Source: Rhodopirellula sp. | Lineage (GTDB): Bacteria > Planctomycetota > Planctomycetia > Pirellulales > Pirellulaceae | Assembly: GCA_002701385.1 (NCBI GenBank) | Contig: NZVD01000057.1 | Span: forward strand, 412,544 to 471,982 | Direction: 5' to 3' | Length of the DNA: 59,439 nt | Shown: positions 33,496 to 42,665 of the stretch, one piece after another | Layout: every line of letters starts with the position of its first letter | Numbering within the stretch: position 1 is the first letter of the stretch | Program-made: the position numbers and the translations under genes | Notes under the pieces: generated by a model | The model's database searches: none | Seen by the model: the letters and a program-made list of their open reading frames with translations, nothing else | What the model was told of the DNA's origin: nothing

Positions 33496-36014
33496 TGAGA
33501 GGCCCTCCCGGTCGCCGCTTGCTGCTTCGCCGTTCGGCGTGCCAAATGGCGGGCACTCAGATGGTCAATTGTGATGGCTATCAAGATCATGAGCCCCACA
33601 ACTAATTTAATGCGACCCGCTGAAGCTTGAAACTGAAGCAATACCGCCTGAAGACTTTTCAAAAGTAAGGCACCCAGAGCAACACCCACAACAGTGCCCC
33701 GACCACCCGTAATGGACACTCCTCCAATCACTGCGATCGCGATGGCATCCAACTCCCACGTCTCTCCTAACGTAGACTGCATTTGTGTGGTTGTGGCAAG
33801 TTGCAACAGACCTGACAACGCCACGAGCACTCCACTCAATGCAAATGCCCAACACCAGGCAACCGGTTTGCGAATCCCCAATAAACTGGCGGCGACCTCC
33901 GAATTGCCTACGACGTACAGATGGCGACCGCGATGATGTCGAGTCATAAAAATGTGCACGCTAATGAATATCAAAGCTCCATAGATTAATGATGTTGGGA
34001 AGCTCCCATATCTGGCAATCCAGGTAAATGCGTCAGGCACGTCCGTAATCGACTCCCCGTTCATCAAAACAGATACCATCCCACGAAATGCGTACAGCAT
34101 TCCCAAGGTCACTACAATCGGATGAACATTCCCCCAAATCGACACTGCGGCATTAAGAAGGCTCCCGGCTATAGCAACAAAAACTGCCACCCCACCGCCA
34201 ATAACTATGCTGAGGATGGGAGGCAGGCCCGAGGTCATGACGATTCCACCGGCTGCCGTGGCCAATCCCAATAGCGAACCGACCGATATATCGATAGCAC
34301 CAACGACGATGACGATTGCAGCAGCTAGTCCCAAAATCGCCCAAGGGACGACATTGACGAACAAAACTGCAAAGTCAAACGAGGGATTTTGCAGCTTGAG
34401 TACAATCATTAAAATAACTGCGATAGCCGCCAAGCCAACCTCAGTAAGATACCTATTTAGCAAGCTTGTTTTGTTGTCGAACGATTGCTGAGTGCTATGA
34501 GAATTCTCTTCCGGAGCCGATACCGGGAATGCCAATTCAGCGACTTGCTCTGCCGTTGCCTCTTGCGAATTGAGGTCACCGGAAATGGAACCATCACGAA
34601 AGACAATCGTACGGTGACTATAACGCAATACTTCTGGTAGTTCCGAGCTGATAAAGATCACTGCGCAACCGTCAGCAGCTAGTTCAGCAATAATGTTATG
34701 TAGTTCTTCCTTGGCACCGACGTCCACGCCTCGAGTCGGCTCATCCAATATCAGTACTTTTGGGCGATTCAGTAACCACCGACCCACGATGACTTTCTGC
34801 TGATTGCCACCAGAGAGATTCTCAATGGCTTGCGCCGAACTGGAAAACTTAATACTAAGTAGTTCTTGAATTCGAGCGGTCGCAGTCTGTTCCTGAGCGT
34901 CACTCGTCAATACGCCATTGCCAAGGGCTGGCAAAGCGGCGGCAACGGCATTCTCCGAAACGCTGTGCCACCTGAAAATTCCCTGATGAAGCCTATCTTC
35001 AGTAACCAACCCGATTCCATTGGCCACAGCCTCTTTAGGGTTGTTAGGGTTGGCTCGCTGACCATCTACAAAGACGTCTCCAGCCTGCCGCTCCCGGACT
35101 CCAAATACAGTCTCTGCGAATTCCGTGCGGCCTGCGCCAACAAGACCGTAAATCCCTACGATCTCTCCCGCTTTGACATCTAAAGACACCTCTGGGACCG
35201 CACCTGATATATCACTCAGTTCGCGTACAGAGAATATGGTGGGGGCCGCAGTCAAATCAGGAATCGTCCGTTGTTGGCCCAGATTAACTCGACGACCAAC
35301 CATAGCTTCCACCAGAGAATGACCAGTCACCTCTTCGAGAGGGAGCGTCCAGATCAGTTGGCCATCTCGTAAGACAGAAATGCGATCGCTTAATCCAAAA
35401 ATCTCTTCCTGCCGGTGAGAGATATAAACAATCGCCGCTCCCTGACGCTTTAGCTGAGCTATCTGTTCGAAGAGCCAGGTGGTTTCTGTCGCGCTTAGTG
35501 CGCTGGTGGGTTCATCCAAAATCAAGACTTTGGCATTTTGAGCAACCGCAGATGCCACCTGAAGCATTTGGCGTTGGGCCACCGAAAGAGAGGCTGCCGA
35601 TACCTTCGAATCAATCGGCTCCGGCAACTGCTGTAGATATGCCTGAGCCGAAACATGGATTTGAGCCCAGTCCACAAACCCAAGCTTATCGATCGGCAAG
35701 CCTTGAAGTAGAGCAATGTTCTCTGCGACGCTTAGATGATCAAATAACTCGGATTCCTGAAATACGGTAACCACGCCATTTTGCCGAGCCTCGATCGGAG
35801 TCGAATAGGAATCGCCTCCAAGCATTTGAATCTGACCAGCGTCTGGCATGTATACACCTGCAGCCAGGTGAATTAATGTGCTCTTACCAGCACCATTTTC
35901 ACCCACGATCGCATGGACCTCCCCTTCGTGAAGCGAAAGGGAGACGTTATTAAGAGCGCGCACGCCTGGAAATGTCTTGGTCACTTCCTTCCATTCAAAG
36001 ACGGTCTTGCTCAT
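33492..36014 (-). CDS. fused sugar ABC ATPase (RbsA-like) and permease (RbsC-like)
   Basis: An 840-residue fusion. Residues 1-490 are a two-domain sugar ATPase: Walker A GENGAGKST (near 38), signature LSVAQRQML, Walker B VLILDEPTSAL. The second half has a degenerate P-loop GLVGAGRTE as usual in RbsA, signature LSGGNQQKV, and Walker B VLILDEPTRGVDV. Residues about 525-815 are a complete RbsC-type permease (IVVGAIDISVGSLLGLAT, VIGGVSITGGRGTVVG). With the separate permease it makes an ATPase-permease-permease importer. Normally these are separate genes; the fused order ATPase-permease is uncommon. It is divergent from the GGDEF gene. Confidence 0.92.
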   Translation of the reverse strand: MSKTVFEWKEVTKTFPGVRALNNVSLSLHEGEVHAIVGENGAGKSTLIHLAAGVYMPDAGQIQMLGGDSYSTPIEARQNGVVTVFQESELFDHLSVAENIALLQGLPIDKLGFVDWAQIHVSAQAYLQQLPEPIDSKVSAASLSVAQRQMLQVASAVAQNAKVLILDEPTSALSATETTWLFEQIAQLKRQGAAIVYISHRQEEIFGLSDRISVLRDGQLIWTLPLEEVTGHSLVEAMVGRRVNLGQQRTIPDLTAAPTIFSVRELSDISGAVPEVSLDVKAGEIVGIYGLVGAGRTEFAETVFGVRERQAGDVFVDGQRANPNNPKEAVANGIGLVTEDRLHQGIFRWHSVSENAVAAALPALGNGVLTSDAQEQTATARIQELLSIKFSSSAQAIENLSGGNQQKVIVGRWLLNRPKVLILDEPTRGVDVGAKEELHNIIAELAADGCAVIFISSELPEVLRYSHRTIVFRDGSISGDLNSQEATAEQVAELAFPVSAPEENSHSTQQSFDNKTSLLNRYLTEVGLAAIAVILMIVLKLQNPSFDFAVLFVNVVPWAILGLAAAIVIVVGAIDISVGSLLGLATAAGGIVMTSGLPPILSIVIGGGVAVFVAIAGSLLNAAVSIWGNVHPIVVTLGMLYAFRGMVSVLMNGESITDVPDAFTWIARYGSFPTSLIYGALIFISVHIFMTRHHRGRHLYVVGNSEVAASLLGIRKPVAWCWAFALSGVLVALSGLLQLATTTQMQSTLGETWELDAIAIAVIGGVSITGGRGTVVGVALGALLLKSLQAVLLQFQASAGRIKLVVGLMILIAITIDHLSARHLARRTAKQQAATGRASQ

Positions 36015-36127
36015 TGGGTATCAAGATGGATTCAATATTGAAACTAGCTGGCTTTAAGAAGTTCGTATTATAAGACACAATAGGAGACGACGTTAACAAC
36101 AAGCCTGAGCTCTGCGCAACACCACCT

Positions 36128-36637
36128 ATGGAATTTCTCATCTGCCTATTGATCGCAGCAAGTTTCGCTCTGGGATATTACGTGAAGACTTACGTAGGTC
36201 AGCATGGCACCTTGATGTGGATCGATCAAACGACCGGATTGCCCGGTCGATCGGATTTCGAGCGTGCTGTTCAGCTTGGATTGAAAGCAGGTTCTGGCTT
36301 AGGGTTGATCATCGTTGACTTGGATAATTTCAAAGTGATTAATGATCAACAGGGCCATTTAGCTGGTGATTTGAAACTTAAGTCGGCTGCTAAGAAGCTC
36401 TTGGAAATCACTGCCGACGAAGGCATGTTATTCCGCTGGGGTGGAGACGAATTTGTCTTATTGGTGCCAAATTCGAGCCAAGATTTATCCGAGGTGGGGC
36501 ATCGGCTAGAAACTGAATTCAATGCATCGACGCTCGGTCTTACTTGCTCGACAGGCTATGCACTGCAGCAGGAAAATGACACTCCGGAGACACTCTTTGA
36601 TCGCGCCGATCAAATTCTCTACTCAAATAAATCCTGA
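36128..36637 (+). CDS. small GGDEF-domain diguanylate cyclase
   Basis: A 169-residue protein. One N-terminal membrane segment (residues 2-18) is followed directly by a GGDEF domain, with DQTTGLPGRSDFE near residue 33, VDLDNFKVIND (metal-binding Asp) near 63 and FRWGGDEFVLL near 99. The GG(D/E)EF active site is intact, so c-di-GMP synthesis is plausible. The inhibitory RxxD site five residues upstream is absent. No sensor domain is present beyond the membrane anchor. It ends close to the usual GGDEF C-terminus. A hairpin terminator lies downstream at 36772-36838. Confidence 0.88.
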   Translation: MEFLICLLIAASFALGYYVKTYVGQHGTLMWIDQTTGLPGRSDFERAVQLGLKAGSGLGLIIVDLDNFKVINDQQGHLAGDLKLKSAAKKLLEITADEGMLFRWGGDEFVLLVPNSSQDLSEVGHRLETEFNASTLGLTCSTGYALQQENDTPETLFDRADQILYSNKS

Positions 36638-36771
36638 ACAGTTTTAAACTCGCCTTGACCTCTACAAGGCTTGTCCATTAATCTCCCGCCCTGTTGGGAT
36701 GGTAATCACTCAACGGATTTTCTGGCTCTGAGGAACGGAAGCCCATTGCCTGAAAATCAACCAATCCAATC

Positions 36772-36838
36772 GCTCCCGAAATGAAAGTCGGAATCCTCTG
36801 CCCCCCTGGGATCCACTAGCATTTTGGGAGCTTTTTTT
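36772..36838 (+). terminator. 12-bp stem with seven-T tract
   Basis: GCTCCCGAAATG (36772-36783) pairs with CATTTTGGGAGC (36820-36831) over 12 positions including one G-U, followed by seven T. The loop is long (36 nt). It lies 135 bp after the GGDEF gene on its strand and 77 bp before the end of a convergent gene. The rest of 36638-36914 shows nothing else recognisable. Confidence 0.55.
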
Positions 36839-36914
36839 ATGCGTATTCGATAAACAAGCACCAATAAATGACAACCACTCGTTGATTGAGCGTCGATAAC
36901 ACTCGAACTTATTT

Positions 36915-37280
36915 CTATACGTAGTAGCCTATCGTAAGCTGCATCCCCAGCAATAACACGCTCCAAAACACGGCTGCTCCGAGATCCATATCCCAGAATA
37001 ACATCATAGGATAGGCATAAGCTAATATCATGAGAAGAACGCCGATGATTGCCAGGTAAGGAACTGCAGCCATTGCAAACATTAAACAAAAGAGCAAAAC
37101 TGGGCCAACAATGGCGATGCCGAAAATTTCAAAAAAAGTCTGCTTACGTTCAGACGCTGAAAACGGTTTATAGCTGCGGTTATTATTCGAAGCAACTCGA
37201 ATAAACACTAAACAGAGTACGCTTGGTAATAGCGACACAATAATCGCCAGTAAGCCAAAAGCTGCAAAAACTGTACTCAT
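36915..37280 (-). CDS. small four-TM membrane protein
   Basis: A 121-residue membrane protein with hydrophobic segments at about residues 5-27, 51-69, 73-90 and 95-117. The start ATG follows a strong GGGAGG site. A short polar loop (RVASNNNRSYKPFSASERK) separates the first two segments. No family is recognised. It is transcribed in isolation between the GGDEF gene and the next minus-strand pair. Confidence 0.7.
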   Translation of the reverse strand: MSTVFAAFGLLAIIVSLLPSVLCLVFIRVASNNNRSYKPFSASERKQTFFEIFGIAIVGPVLLFCLMFAMAAVPYLAIIGVLLMILAYAYPMMLFWDMDLGAAVFWSVLLLGMQLTIGYYV

Positions 37281-37419
37281 AACAATCCTCCCTAATAGTT
37301 CGTGATATTCAGAAAGGTGTTAGATTGAATCTTATGAGGCGCAAATTCTAGGTTTTTTTCTCTGTTTTAAAATGCTGGGAATTCCAGAGTGGATCCAAGA
37401 GCGGGTGTCACCGGTTTAA

Positions 37420-38040
37420 TCAGTCCGACTTCTCTTCGCCGTTGATCAGCGTAAGTGGCGCATCTTCCGTCGGAGCTTTTAGCGTTTGAGGAACGCGTTC
37501 AATCTCTGGCTCCTGAGTACTGCCACGTGATGACACTGTGAGCGACTGCACGCCACCTGAATCGATAAATTGCTTTAGCGGTGAATGCCATTGGGGCTGA
37601 TTCCCAACCACAGGTGTCCAGCCAGTGACAAAGGGACGCCAGCTCCCATGCTGAATACTACCGTAGCCTCCATGGGGAACAGTAATAGACGGAGCCTCCA
37701 TGACCATTGAGCGGTCAACCCCCTGGCTGGCCCATAGATTAAAGCCGCCTCGCATATTACCTTTACGCCATCCAAATCCGAATCGAGCATCCCGGCCATC
37801 ATAGCCACCATAGGGAGGAATCACTGGAGCACCCCAGTTAAAGAACCAGCCCCCACGTCGAAAATTCTGCTCTATATAAAATGACGAGCCAATATTCTCA
37901 AACCATCGCTCGGTCATGCGGACGTTGGGAGCCGACAGAACCATTTGCTGCGCACTCACCTGCGTCCCACCAAACATCATTAACAGGAGCAATAGAGACG
38001 GCGAACTAACTATCAGATTGAAATGGAATTTACTTCTCAT
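37420..38040 (-). CDS. exported hypothetical protein, Gly/Pro/Trp-rich
   Basis: A 206-residue protein with a signal peptide (cut near VSAQQ, residue 31). The mature part is rich in G, P and aromatics (GGWFFNWGAPVIPPYGGYDG, FGWRKGNMRGGFNLWASQG), a composition seen in planctomycete surface proteins, then a polar tail. It follows the zinc-ribbon/Yip1-like gene by 7 bp and is probably co-transcribed with it. Function is unknown. Confidence 0.65.
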   Translation of the reverse strand: MRSKFHFNLIVSSPSLLLLLMMFGGTQVSAQQMVLSAPNVRMTERWFENIGSSFYIEQNFRRGGWFFNWGAPVIPPYGGYDGRDARFGFGWRKGNMRGGFNLWASQGVDRSMVMEAPSITVPHGGYGSIQHGSWRPFVTGWTPVVGNQPQWHSPLKQFIDSGGVQSLTVSSRGSTQEPEIERVPQTLKAPTEDAPLTLINGEEKSD

Positions 38041-38047
38041 GTATTCA

Positions 38048-39415
38048 TTATTGGGTCATATACACGAGTAGTCCAATAAAAAGTGAGGGCATAATGGTTG
38101 CCATTAAAAAGGCCCCGATTGCCTGTCCCATCGGCTTGTCATGAGTCTGGGACAAGCCACAGCACATCTGCACGAACCAAAAGATGAGAAGTAGTACCGG
38201 ACCGACAAATGGAATGGCCAGCAATTGTAGAACCGAGCCGAGACTATATGCCATCATCCGGTTAGTCGTTTCAAACGGTTTCTCCGTACCTCCCACCACG
38301 AACGCCGCAGCATGTAACATCGCTCCAAAACAAAACATCAGCAGCGGAAGCATTAACAGCCCAGCACCGAACCAAATTCCAACTCCGGTGCCGAATTGCG
38401 ACGCCAGTTTTGGATAATCCACACCCGAAGGCATATGGGGGGATGCTAAGACGCACGCCAGTATCAAAACGGGAGTCATAGCCACAGCAAATAAGATGGT
38501 GGCCAGCATATGCCCAATCACTGCAAAGCCAATCGGATTTCCGAGCCCATCATCCTCATACATCTGCTTGAAGCCTGTATTCGGGCTGAATAGCAGTAAC
38601 TTACAAGTCGCCCAAAAACGGCCTCCTGATTCCGGAGGGTTTTCCCAGGGCAATCCATCACGTTTGACTGTCTTCTTCGAGCCCATTGGCGGATTGGGCT
38701 TGGGTGAGCCGAGCGATTTCCTGGGCGGCGTCCAGACTCCTGCTTTGAATGGCGATTCCGGAACGAAATTCTTCAGCAGATCCGTGCCTCCCAAATTAAC
38801 CTGCATCGGCGTCAGTGGTTTCAATGGAGACGAGACAGCCGACTGTTTCACCCGAAATCCGGTTATCGTCGAATAGAAAGGAATCTCGACGGTAGCTCGG
38901 CAATTTGGACAACGCCCTTTTTTGCCTGCGTGTTCTTTGGGGACTCGTACCTGTTGCCGGCACTCTTTACATTCAAATTGGATCTTATCTTCGTCAGCCG
39001 CTCCGTTCGCCACCCCTTGCTCGGGGTCCTGCCTCAGAGCTTCTTCCTGAGCGGGTTCCATGCTGGTTAATTCCAGTACCGAGAGACTCAATCTGGAGAT
39101 GGCTTCACAGCTGGTACACTGAATCTTTTTGTGAGCTTTATCAGCTGGAATCGATAGTCCGTGATCACAGACTCGACACCTAAATCGGTAGAATTCCTTA
39201 CCACTACTCTGATGTCGCTCAGCCTTTTTAATCAAGACGATGCATTTACCGTCTCGAATATCCGCCAATTTACCTTCAAGGCTATCAACCGGAATCTCCA
39301 TCACGGCCTGACATTCAGGGCAAGCTCCCTTTTTCCCAGCAGCAGATCCTGGAGCGCTCATTGGCGACTGGCAGAACTTGCAGAGGAACTCAATATGAGA
39401 GGACGGGGAATTCAC
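38048..39415 (-). CDS. zinc-ribbon protein with Yip1-like membrane domain
   Basis: A 455-residue protein. Three CxxC...CxxC knuckles in the first 180 residues (CKFCQ..CPEC near 11, CRVCD..CTSC near 80, CKECR..CPNC near 150) suggest three tandem zinc ribbons. A proline-rich linker follows (about 200-260). The C-terminal 190 residues hold five or so membrane segments of Yip1 type (GFAVIGHMLATILFAVAM onward). Start is GTG with weak ribosome-site support. The role is unknown; such proteins are common in planctomycetes. Confidence 0.75.
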   Translation of the reverse strand: MNSPSSHIEFLCKFCQSPMSAPGSAAGKKGACPECQAVMEIPVDSLEGKLADIRDGKCIVLIKKAERHQSSGKEFYRFRCRVCDHGLSIPADKAHKKIQCTSCEAISRLSLSVLELTSMEPAQEEALRQDPEQGVANGAADEDKIQFECKECRQQVRVPKEHAGKKGRCPNCRATVEIPFYSTITGFRVKQSAVSSPLKPLTPMQVNLGGTDLLKNFVPESPFKAGVWTPPRKSLGSPKPNPPMGSKKTVKRDGLPWENPPESGGRFWATCKLLLFSPNTGFKQMYEDDGLGNPIGFAVIGHMLATILFAVAMTPVLILACVLASPHMPSGVDYPKLASQFGTGVGIWFGAGLLMLPLLMFCFGAMLHAAAFVVGGTEKPFETTNRMMAYSLGSVLQLLAIPFVGPVLLLIFWFVQMCCGLSQTHDKPMGQAIGAFLMATIMPSLFIGLLVYMTQ

Positions 39416-39486
39416 CGAATGCTCAACTAACAGGTCAGAGTGAAATAACAGTACACATGAGCCATTATTCTAGTCACCGAGACAGG

Positions 39487-40254
39487 TTAAAGTCGAACGG
39501 GAACTCCACGTTCGGCCATGAGCTGTTTCGTTTCCTGAATCGTGTATTCCCCAAAATGGAAAATACTTGCTGCCAACGCTGCATCCGCTTTCCCTAATAG
39601 AATTGCATCGGCCAGATGGTCCGGAGAACCAGCTCCACCGCTGGCCACAACCGGAATCGACACGGCTTCGCTTACTGCTTTGGTGATTTCGATATCATAG
39701 CCATCTTTGGTTCCATCGCAATCCATGCTGGTTAGAACAATTTCACCCGCTCCCAGCCGCTCGACTTCCTGAGCCCAGCTCACTGCTTCCAATCCTGTTG
39801 GCTTGCGGCCACCGTTAATATGCACTTCCCAAACTTCATGGCCATCCCGTTGTATGCGTTTGGGGTCGATATTAACGACGATACATTGACTACCAAATTT
39901 GCGAGCGGCTTCCCTTACAAATTCAGGATCTTTGCATGCCGCAGAGTTAATCGACACTTTATCAGTTCCGGCATTGAGCAGTGCTCGGATATCTTCAATC
40001 GAACGGATACCTCCGCCTACCGTCAGCGGCATAAAAATCTGCTCGGCAGTCCGTTGGACCACGTCGAGCATAATATCACGCCCTTCGTGACTTGCAGTAA
40101 TATCTAAAAACACCAATTCATCCGCACCTTCACGCTCGTAGCGCGAAGCAACTTCGACCGGGTCCCCTGCGTCTCTCAGATTGACGAAATTAGTACCTTT
40201 GACAACCCGCCCACTTTCAACATCCAGGCAGGGAATAATTCGATTTGCCAGCAT
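39487..40254 (-). CDS. hisF: imidazole glycerol phosphate synthase subunit HisF
   Basis: A 255-residue cyclase subunit of IGP synthase. It forms imidazole glycerol phosphate and AICAR from PRFAR with ammonia from HisH. The TIM barrel shows [18 protein letters not shown] at the start (catalytic Asp near residue 11), [16 protein letters not shown] near 130, [13 protein letters not shown] near 175 and ASGGAG. Length matches the family. hisH is not adjacent, so the pathway is scattered. Confidence 0.97.
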   Translation of the reverse strand: MLANRIIPCLDVESGRVVKGTNFVNLRDAGDPVEVASRYEREGADELVFLDITASHEGRDIMLDVVQRTAEQIFMPLTVGGGIRSIEDIRALLNAGTDKVSINSAACKDPEFVREAARKFGSQCIVVNIDPKRIQRDGHEVWEVHINGGRKPTGLEAVSWAQEVERLGAGEIVLTSMDCDGTKDGYDIEITKAVSEAVSIPVVASGGAGSPDHLADAILLGKADAALAASIFHFGEYTIQETKQLMAERGVPVRL

Positions 40255-40284
40255 TAGAAAATGCCTTTCAGCCCTTTCTCGGTT

Positions 40285-41127
40285 TTAGTGTACCTTGGCA
40301 ATCGCATCTTTCGCGACTTCAATACACTGCTTGATATCTTCAATGGGATTTTGAGGATTCGCTTCGTACTCCAGCGAGATCGAACCATCTGCTGGGAATT
40401 TGATCTTCTTCAAGGCTTTGAAGATTCCAACGACATCCAAATGGCCTTCACCGATGATGGTGTTATGGGAAACCTTTTCCATTTTAGCTTCATCTTTGAT
40501 GTGTAATGCAAACACTCGTTTGTTCAATTTCAACACTGCTTCGACTGGATCTTCCTTACTGCGAATGAAGTGTCCAGTATCAACACATGCGCCGATCAGC
40601 GGATGGTGATCTTTGACAGCATCAACCACGGAATCAATTTTGTCATACAACGCATCCGGACCGTGATTATGAATCGCAACGCGGATCTTATATTCGGCCA
40701 CCAACTTATCCAGCGAATCAAATGAATCAGGAGCAGGATTAGCAGTCAGGCACTTGATCCCCAATCGCTTGGCAAAATCAAAAATGCTCTTATTGAACTC
40801 ATGGTTATTGTTAAAGCTCCAAACCCCATGTGCAGCAATCGTAATCTCGGCTTTCTTCAGTAAATTCTGGAGATTGCTCAACCCTTCAGCATCGATCTCT
40901 TTAGGGACGTGATCGGGATAAAACTCAACAAAGTGCAGTCCCATTCCCTGAATATGGCGAGTCGCTTCCAGCAGGTTATATCCGCGCAGTGAAAAGCTTT
41001 GGATCCCAATCGGGAGTCCCTTAAACGGATCTTCAGCGGCAGAAACTCCGGGAATATCAAATAGCGAGACGCCGGCCGCAGCAGCCGCAGCCAACATCTG
41101 ACGGCGTTGCATCAAAAACTGACTCAT
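40285..41127 (-). CDS. exported sugar phosphate isomerase/epimerase-like TIM barrel
   Basis: About 280 residues from ATG 41127 (GGAAG upstream; the TTG at 41142 is not needed). A twin-arginine-like signal MQRRQMLAAAAAAGVSLF suggests Tat export. The barrel has HFVEFYPDH, IAAHGVWSFNNNHEFN, VAIHNHGPDA, GACVDTGHFIRSKEDP and FALHIKDEAKME, typical of the metal-dependent AP_endonuc_2 family. Substrate is unknown, probably an oxidised or isomerised sugar. Exported TIM barrels of this kind are typical of planctomycetes. Confidence 0.82.
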   Translation of the reverse strand: MSQFLMQRRQMLAAAAAAGVSLFDIPGVSAAEDPFKGLPIGIQSFSLRGYNLLEATRHIQGMGLHFVEFYPDHVPKEIDAEGLSNLQNLLKKAEITIAAHGVWSFNNNHEFNKSIFDFAKRLGIKCLTANPAPDSFDSLDKLVAEYKIRVAIHNHGPDALYDKIDSVVDAVKDHHPLIGACVDTGHFIRSKEDPVEAVLKLNKRVFALHIKDEAKMEKVSHNTIIGEGHLDVVGIFKALKKIKFPADGSISLEYEANPQNPIEDIKQCIEVAKDAIAKVH

Positions 41128-41290
41128 GAGTCTTCCAATCAAGCGTAACAGGGTGGAATAACAGTAATCTTGATAGCTCAGTATAGGCTATTTAACTCAC
41201 CACTATAACCTGCCATATCTGCCTACCTTTTCACCTCTTATGGCGATGCATCCACGGCCACTGATACGACCACGCAATGCAAAATTAGTG

Positions 41291-41299
41291 TGCTATACT
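41291..41299 (+). promoter_or_regulatory. candidate extended -10 promoter for pilT-like operon
   Basis: TGCTATACT matches an extended -10 element (TGnTATAAT-like) 120 bp upstream of the PilT-like start. No good -35 is seen at 17-18 bp. The region 41128-41418 has no other recognisable feature. Confidence 0.35.
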
Positions 41300-41418
41300 T
41301 GTTAATAATGCTCGTTAGGGAAACAATCCTAGCAAAGAACTTTTCAAATCACGTTTGTATTCTTCAAACAACACCTTTAAACAACTCGGTAAATACCGAA
41401 CCCGTGGAGCACTGAACG

Positions 41419-42585
41419 ATGGCCTCGACAGAACAGCCTGCAGCTAATGTTGATCAGGATATGGCACGATTCCTTACTAAGAAGGAAGAGCTCGAAGTCG
41501 ATAAGATTTTCCGCGCCCTAGTCAAACTGGAAGGCTCGGACTTACATATGAAAGTTGGTCGTCCGCCTATTGTACGAATCAATGGATCTTTAAAGGACTT
41601 GAATCGAGGACCGATTGAACGGGAAGAAATGGTGCGACTTTTATTCCCGATGATGGATAAAAAGAACCGTAAGATCTTCGAGGAAGAGGGGGGAGCCGAC
41701 TTCGCCCATACGGTTGACGTGGATGGTGAAACCTGGCGTTTTCGTGTCAATATGCTCACACAACTAGGCAACATTGGTCTGGTCGCCCGGCGAATTAGTA
41801 ATTGGATTCCCGACTTCCGCGGTCTTCACCTGCCGCCTGTGATGGAATCTCTCTGCCACTACGATCAGGGCATGGTCCTGCTAGCGGGTGTGACCGGTTC
41901 CGGAAAGTCGACCACCATTGCTTCCATGTTGAATTACATCAACAGCATTTATTCAAAACATATCCTCACACTTGAGGATCCAATCGAATTTGTTTACACC
42001 GAAGACAAATGTCTGATCAATCAACGAGAAGTCGGTCAGGACGTCAAAGACTTCGAAATTGCCATGAAGCACGCCGTGCGTGAAGATCCCGATATTATTC
42101 TGGTCGGTGAGATGCGTGACGAAGAAACATTTATGACGGCGATCCATGCAGCGGAAACAGGACACCTGGTGTTTGGTACTGTCCACGCGTCAAGTTCTTC
42201 AACCACCATCGGTCGTATTCTCGACCTCTTCCCTGAAGAAATGCATGGAGCCATCCGTAGTGCAATTGCCTTCAATATGAAGGGCATCGTCGCTCAAAAA
42301 TTACTCCCCTCGATCCGGGAAGGAGTTGGGCGAGTCCCAACCTGTGAAATCATGACCTTTAATCCGATGATCACCAAACTGGTATTGGAAGGCCATGACG
42401 AAAAACTACCTGATGCGATTCGGATTGGAGCTGAAGAGGGAATGCAGGACTTTACCATGAGCCTCAAAAAGCTAATCGATGACGAACTCATCGACCGTGA
42501 AACCGCCTTCAAGGTGGCGCCCAACCGAGACGCGCTTAAAATGGCGATCAAAGGTATCAATGTTTCGACTCCCGGGATCATTTAA
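41419..42585 (+). CDS. pilT: PilT-like type IV pilus retraction ATPase
   Basis: A 388-residue secretion-type ATPase: GSDLHMKVGRPPIVRINGSL (near residue 37), Walker A GVTGSGKSTT (near 157), DPDIILVGEMRD (Walker B, near 218) and AAETGHLVFGTVHA (His box, near 240). In the PilT family it powers pilus retraction or twitching. It is slightly longer than E. coli-type PilT at the N-terminus. It is the first gene of a three-gene run with a catalytically degenerate GspE-like protein 80 bp downstream. Cytoplasmic hexamer expected. Confidence 0.85.
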   Translation: MASTEQPAANVDQDMARFLTKKEELEVDKIFRALVKLEGSDLHMKVGRPPIVRINGSLKDLNRGPIEREEMVRLLFPMMDKKNRKIFEEEGGADFAHTVDVDGETWRFRVNMLTQLGNIGLVARRISNWIPDFRGLHLPPVMESLCHYDQGMVLLAGVTGSGKSTTIASMLNYINSIYSKHILTLEDPIEFVYTEDKCLINQREVGQDVKDFEIAMKHAVREDPDIILVGEMRDEETFMTAIHAAETGHLVFGTVHASSSSTTIGRILDLFPEEMHGAIRSAIAFNMKGIVAQKLLPSIREGVGRVPTCEIMTFNPMITKLVLEGHDEKLPDAIRIGAEEGMQDFTMSLKKLIDDELIDRETAFKVAPNRDALKMAIKGINVSTPGII

Positions 42586-42665
42586 CCCCCCCTTTGTCCC
42601 CTCCCGTTTCAACCCTATTACGCTCCATTTACTGTCTCTCTCCCTGAGGAATTTAAACCGAAATC

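Noticed and set aside
36809-36819. GGATCCACTAG resembling a cloning-vector polylinker
   Set aside because: Only 11 bases match exactly, flanks diverge, and the stretch lies inside the terminator loop; chance is sufficient.
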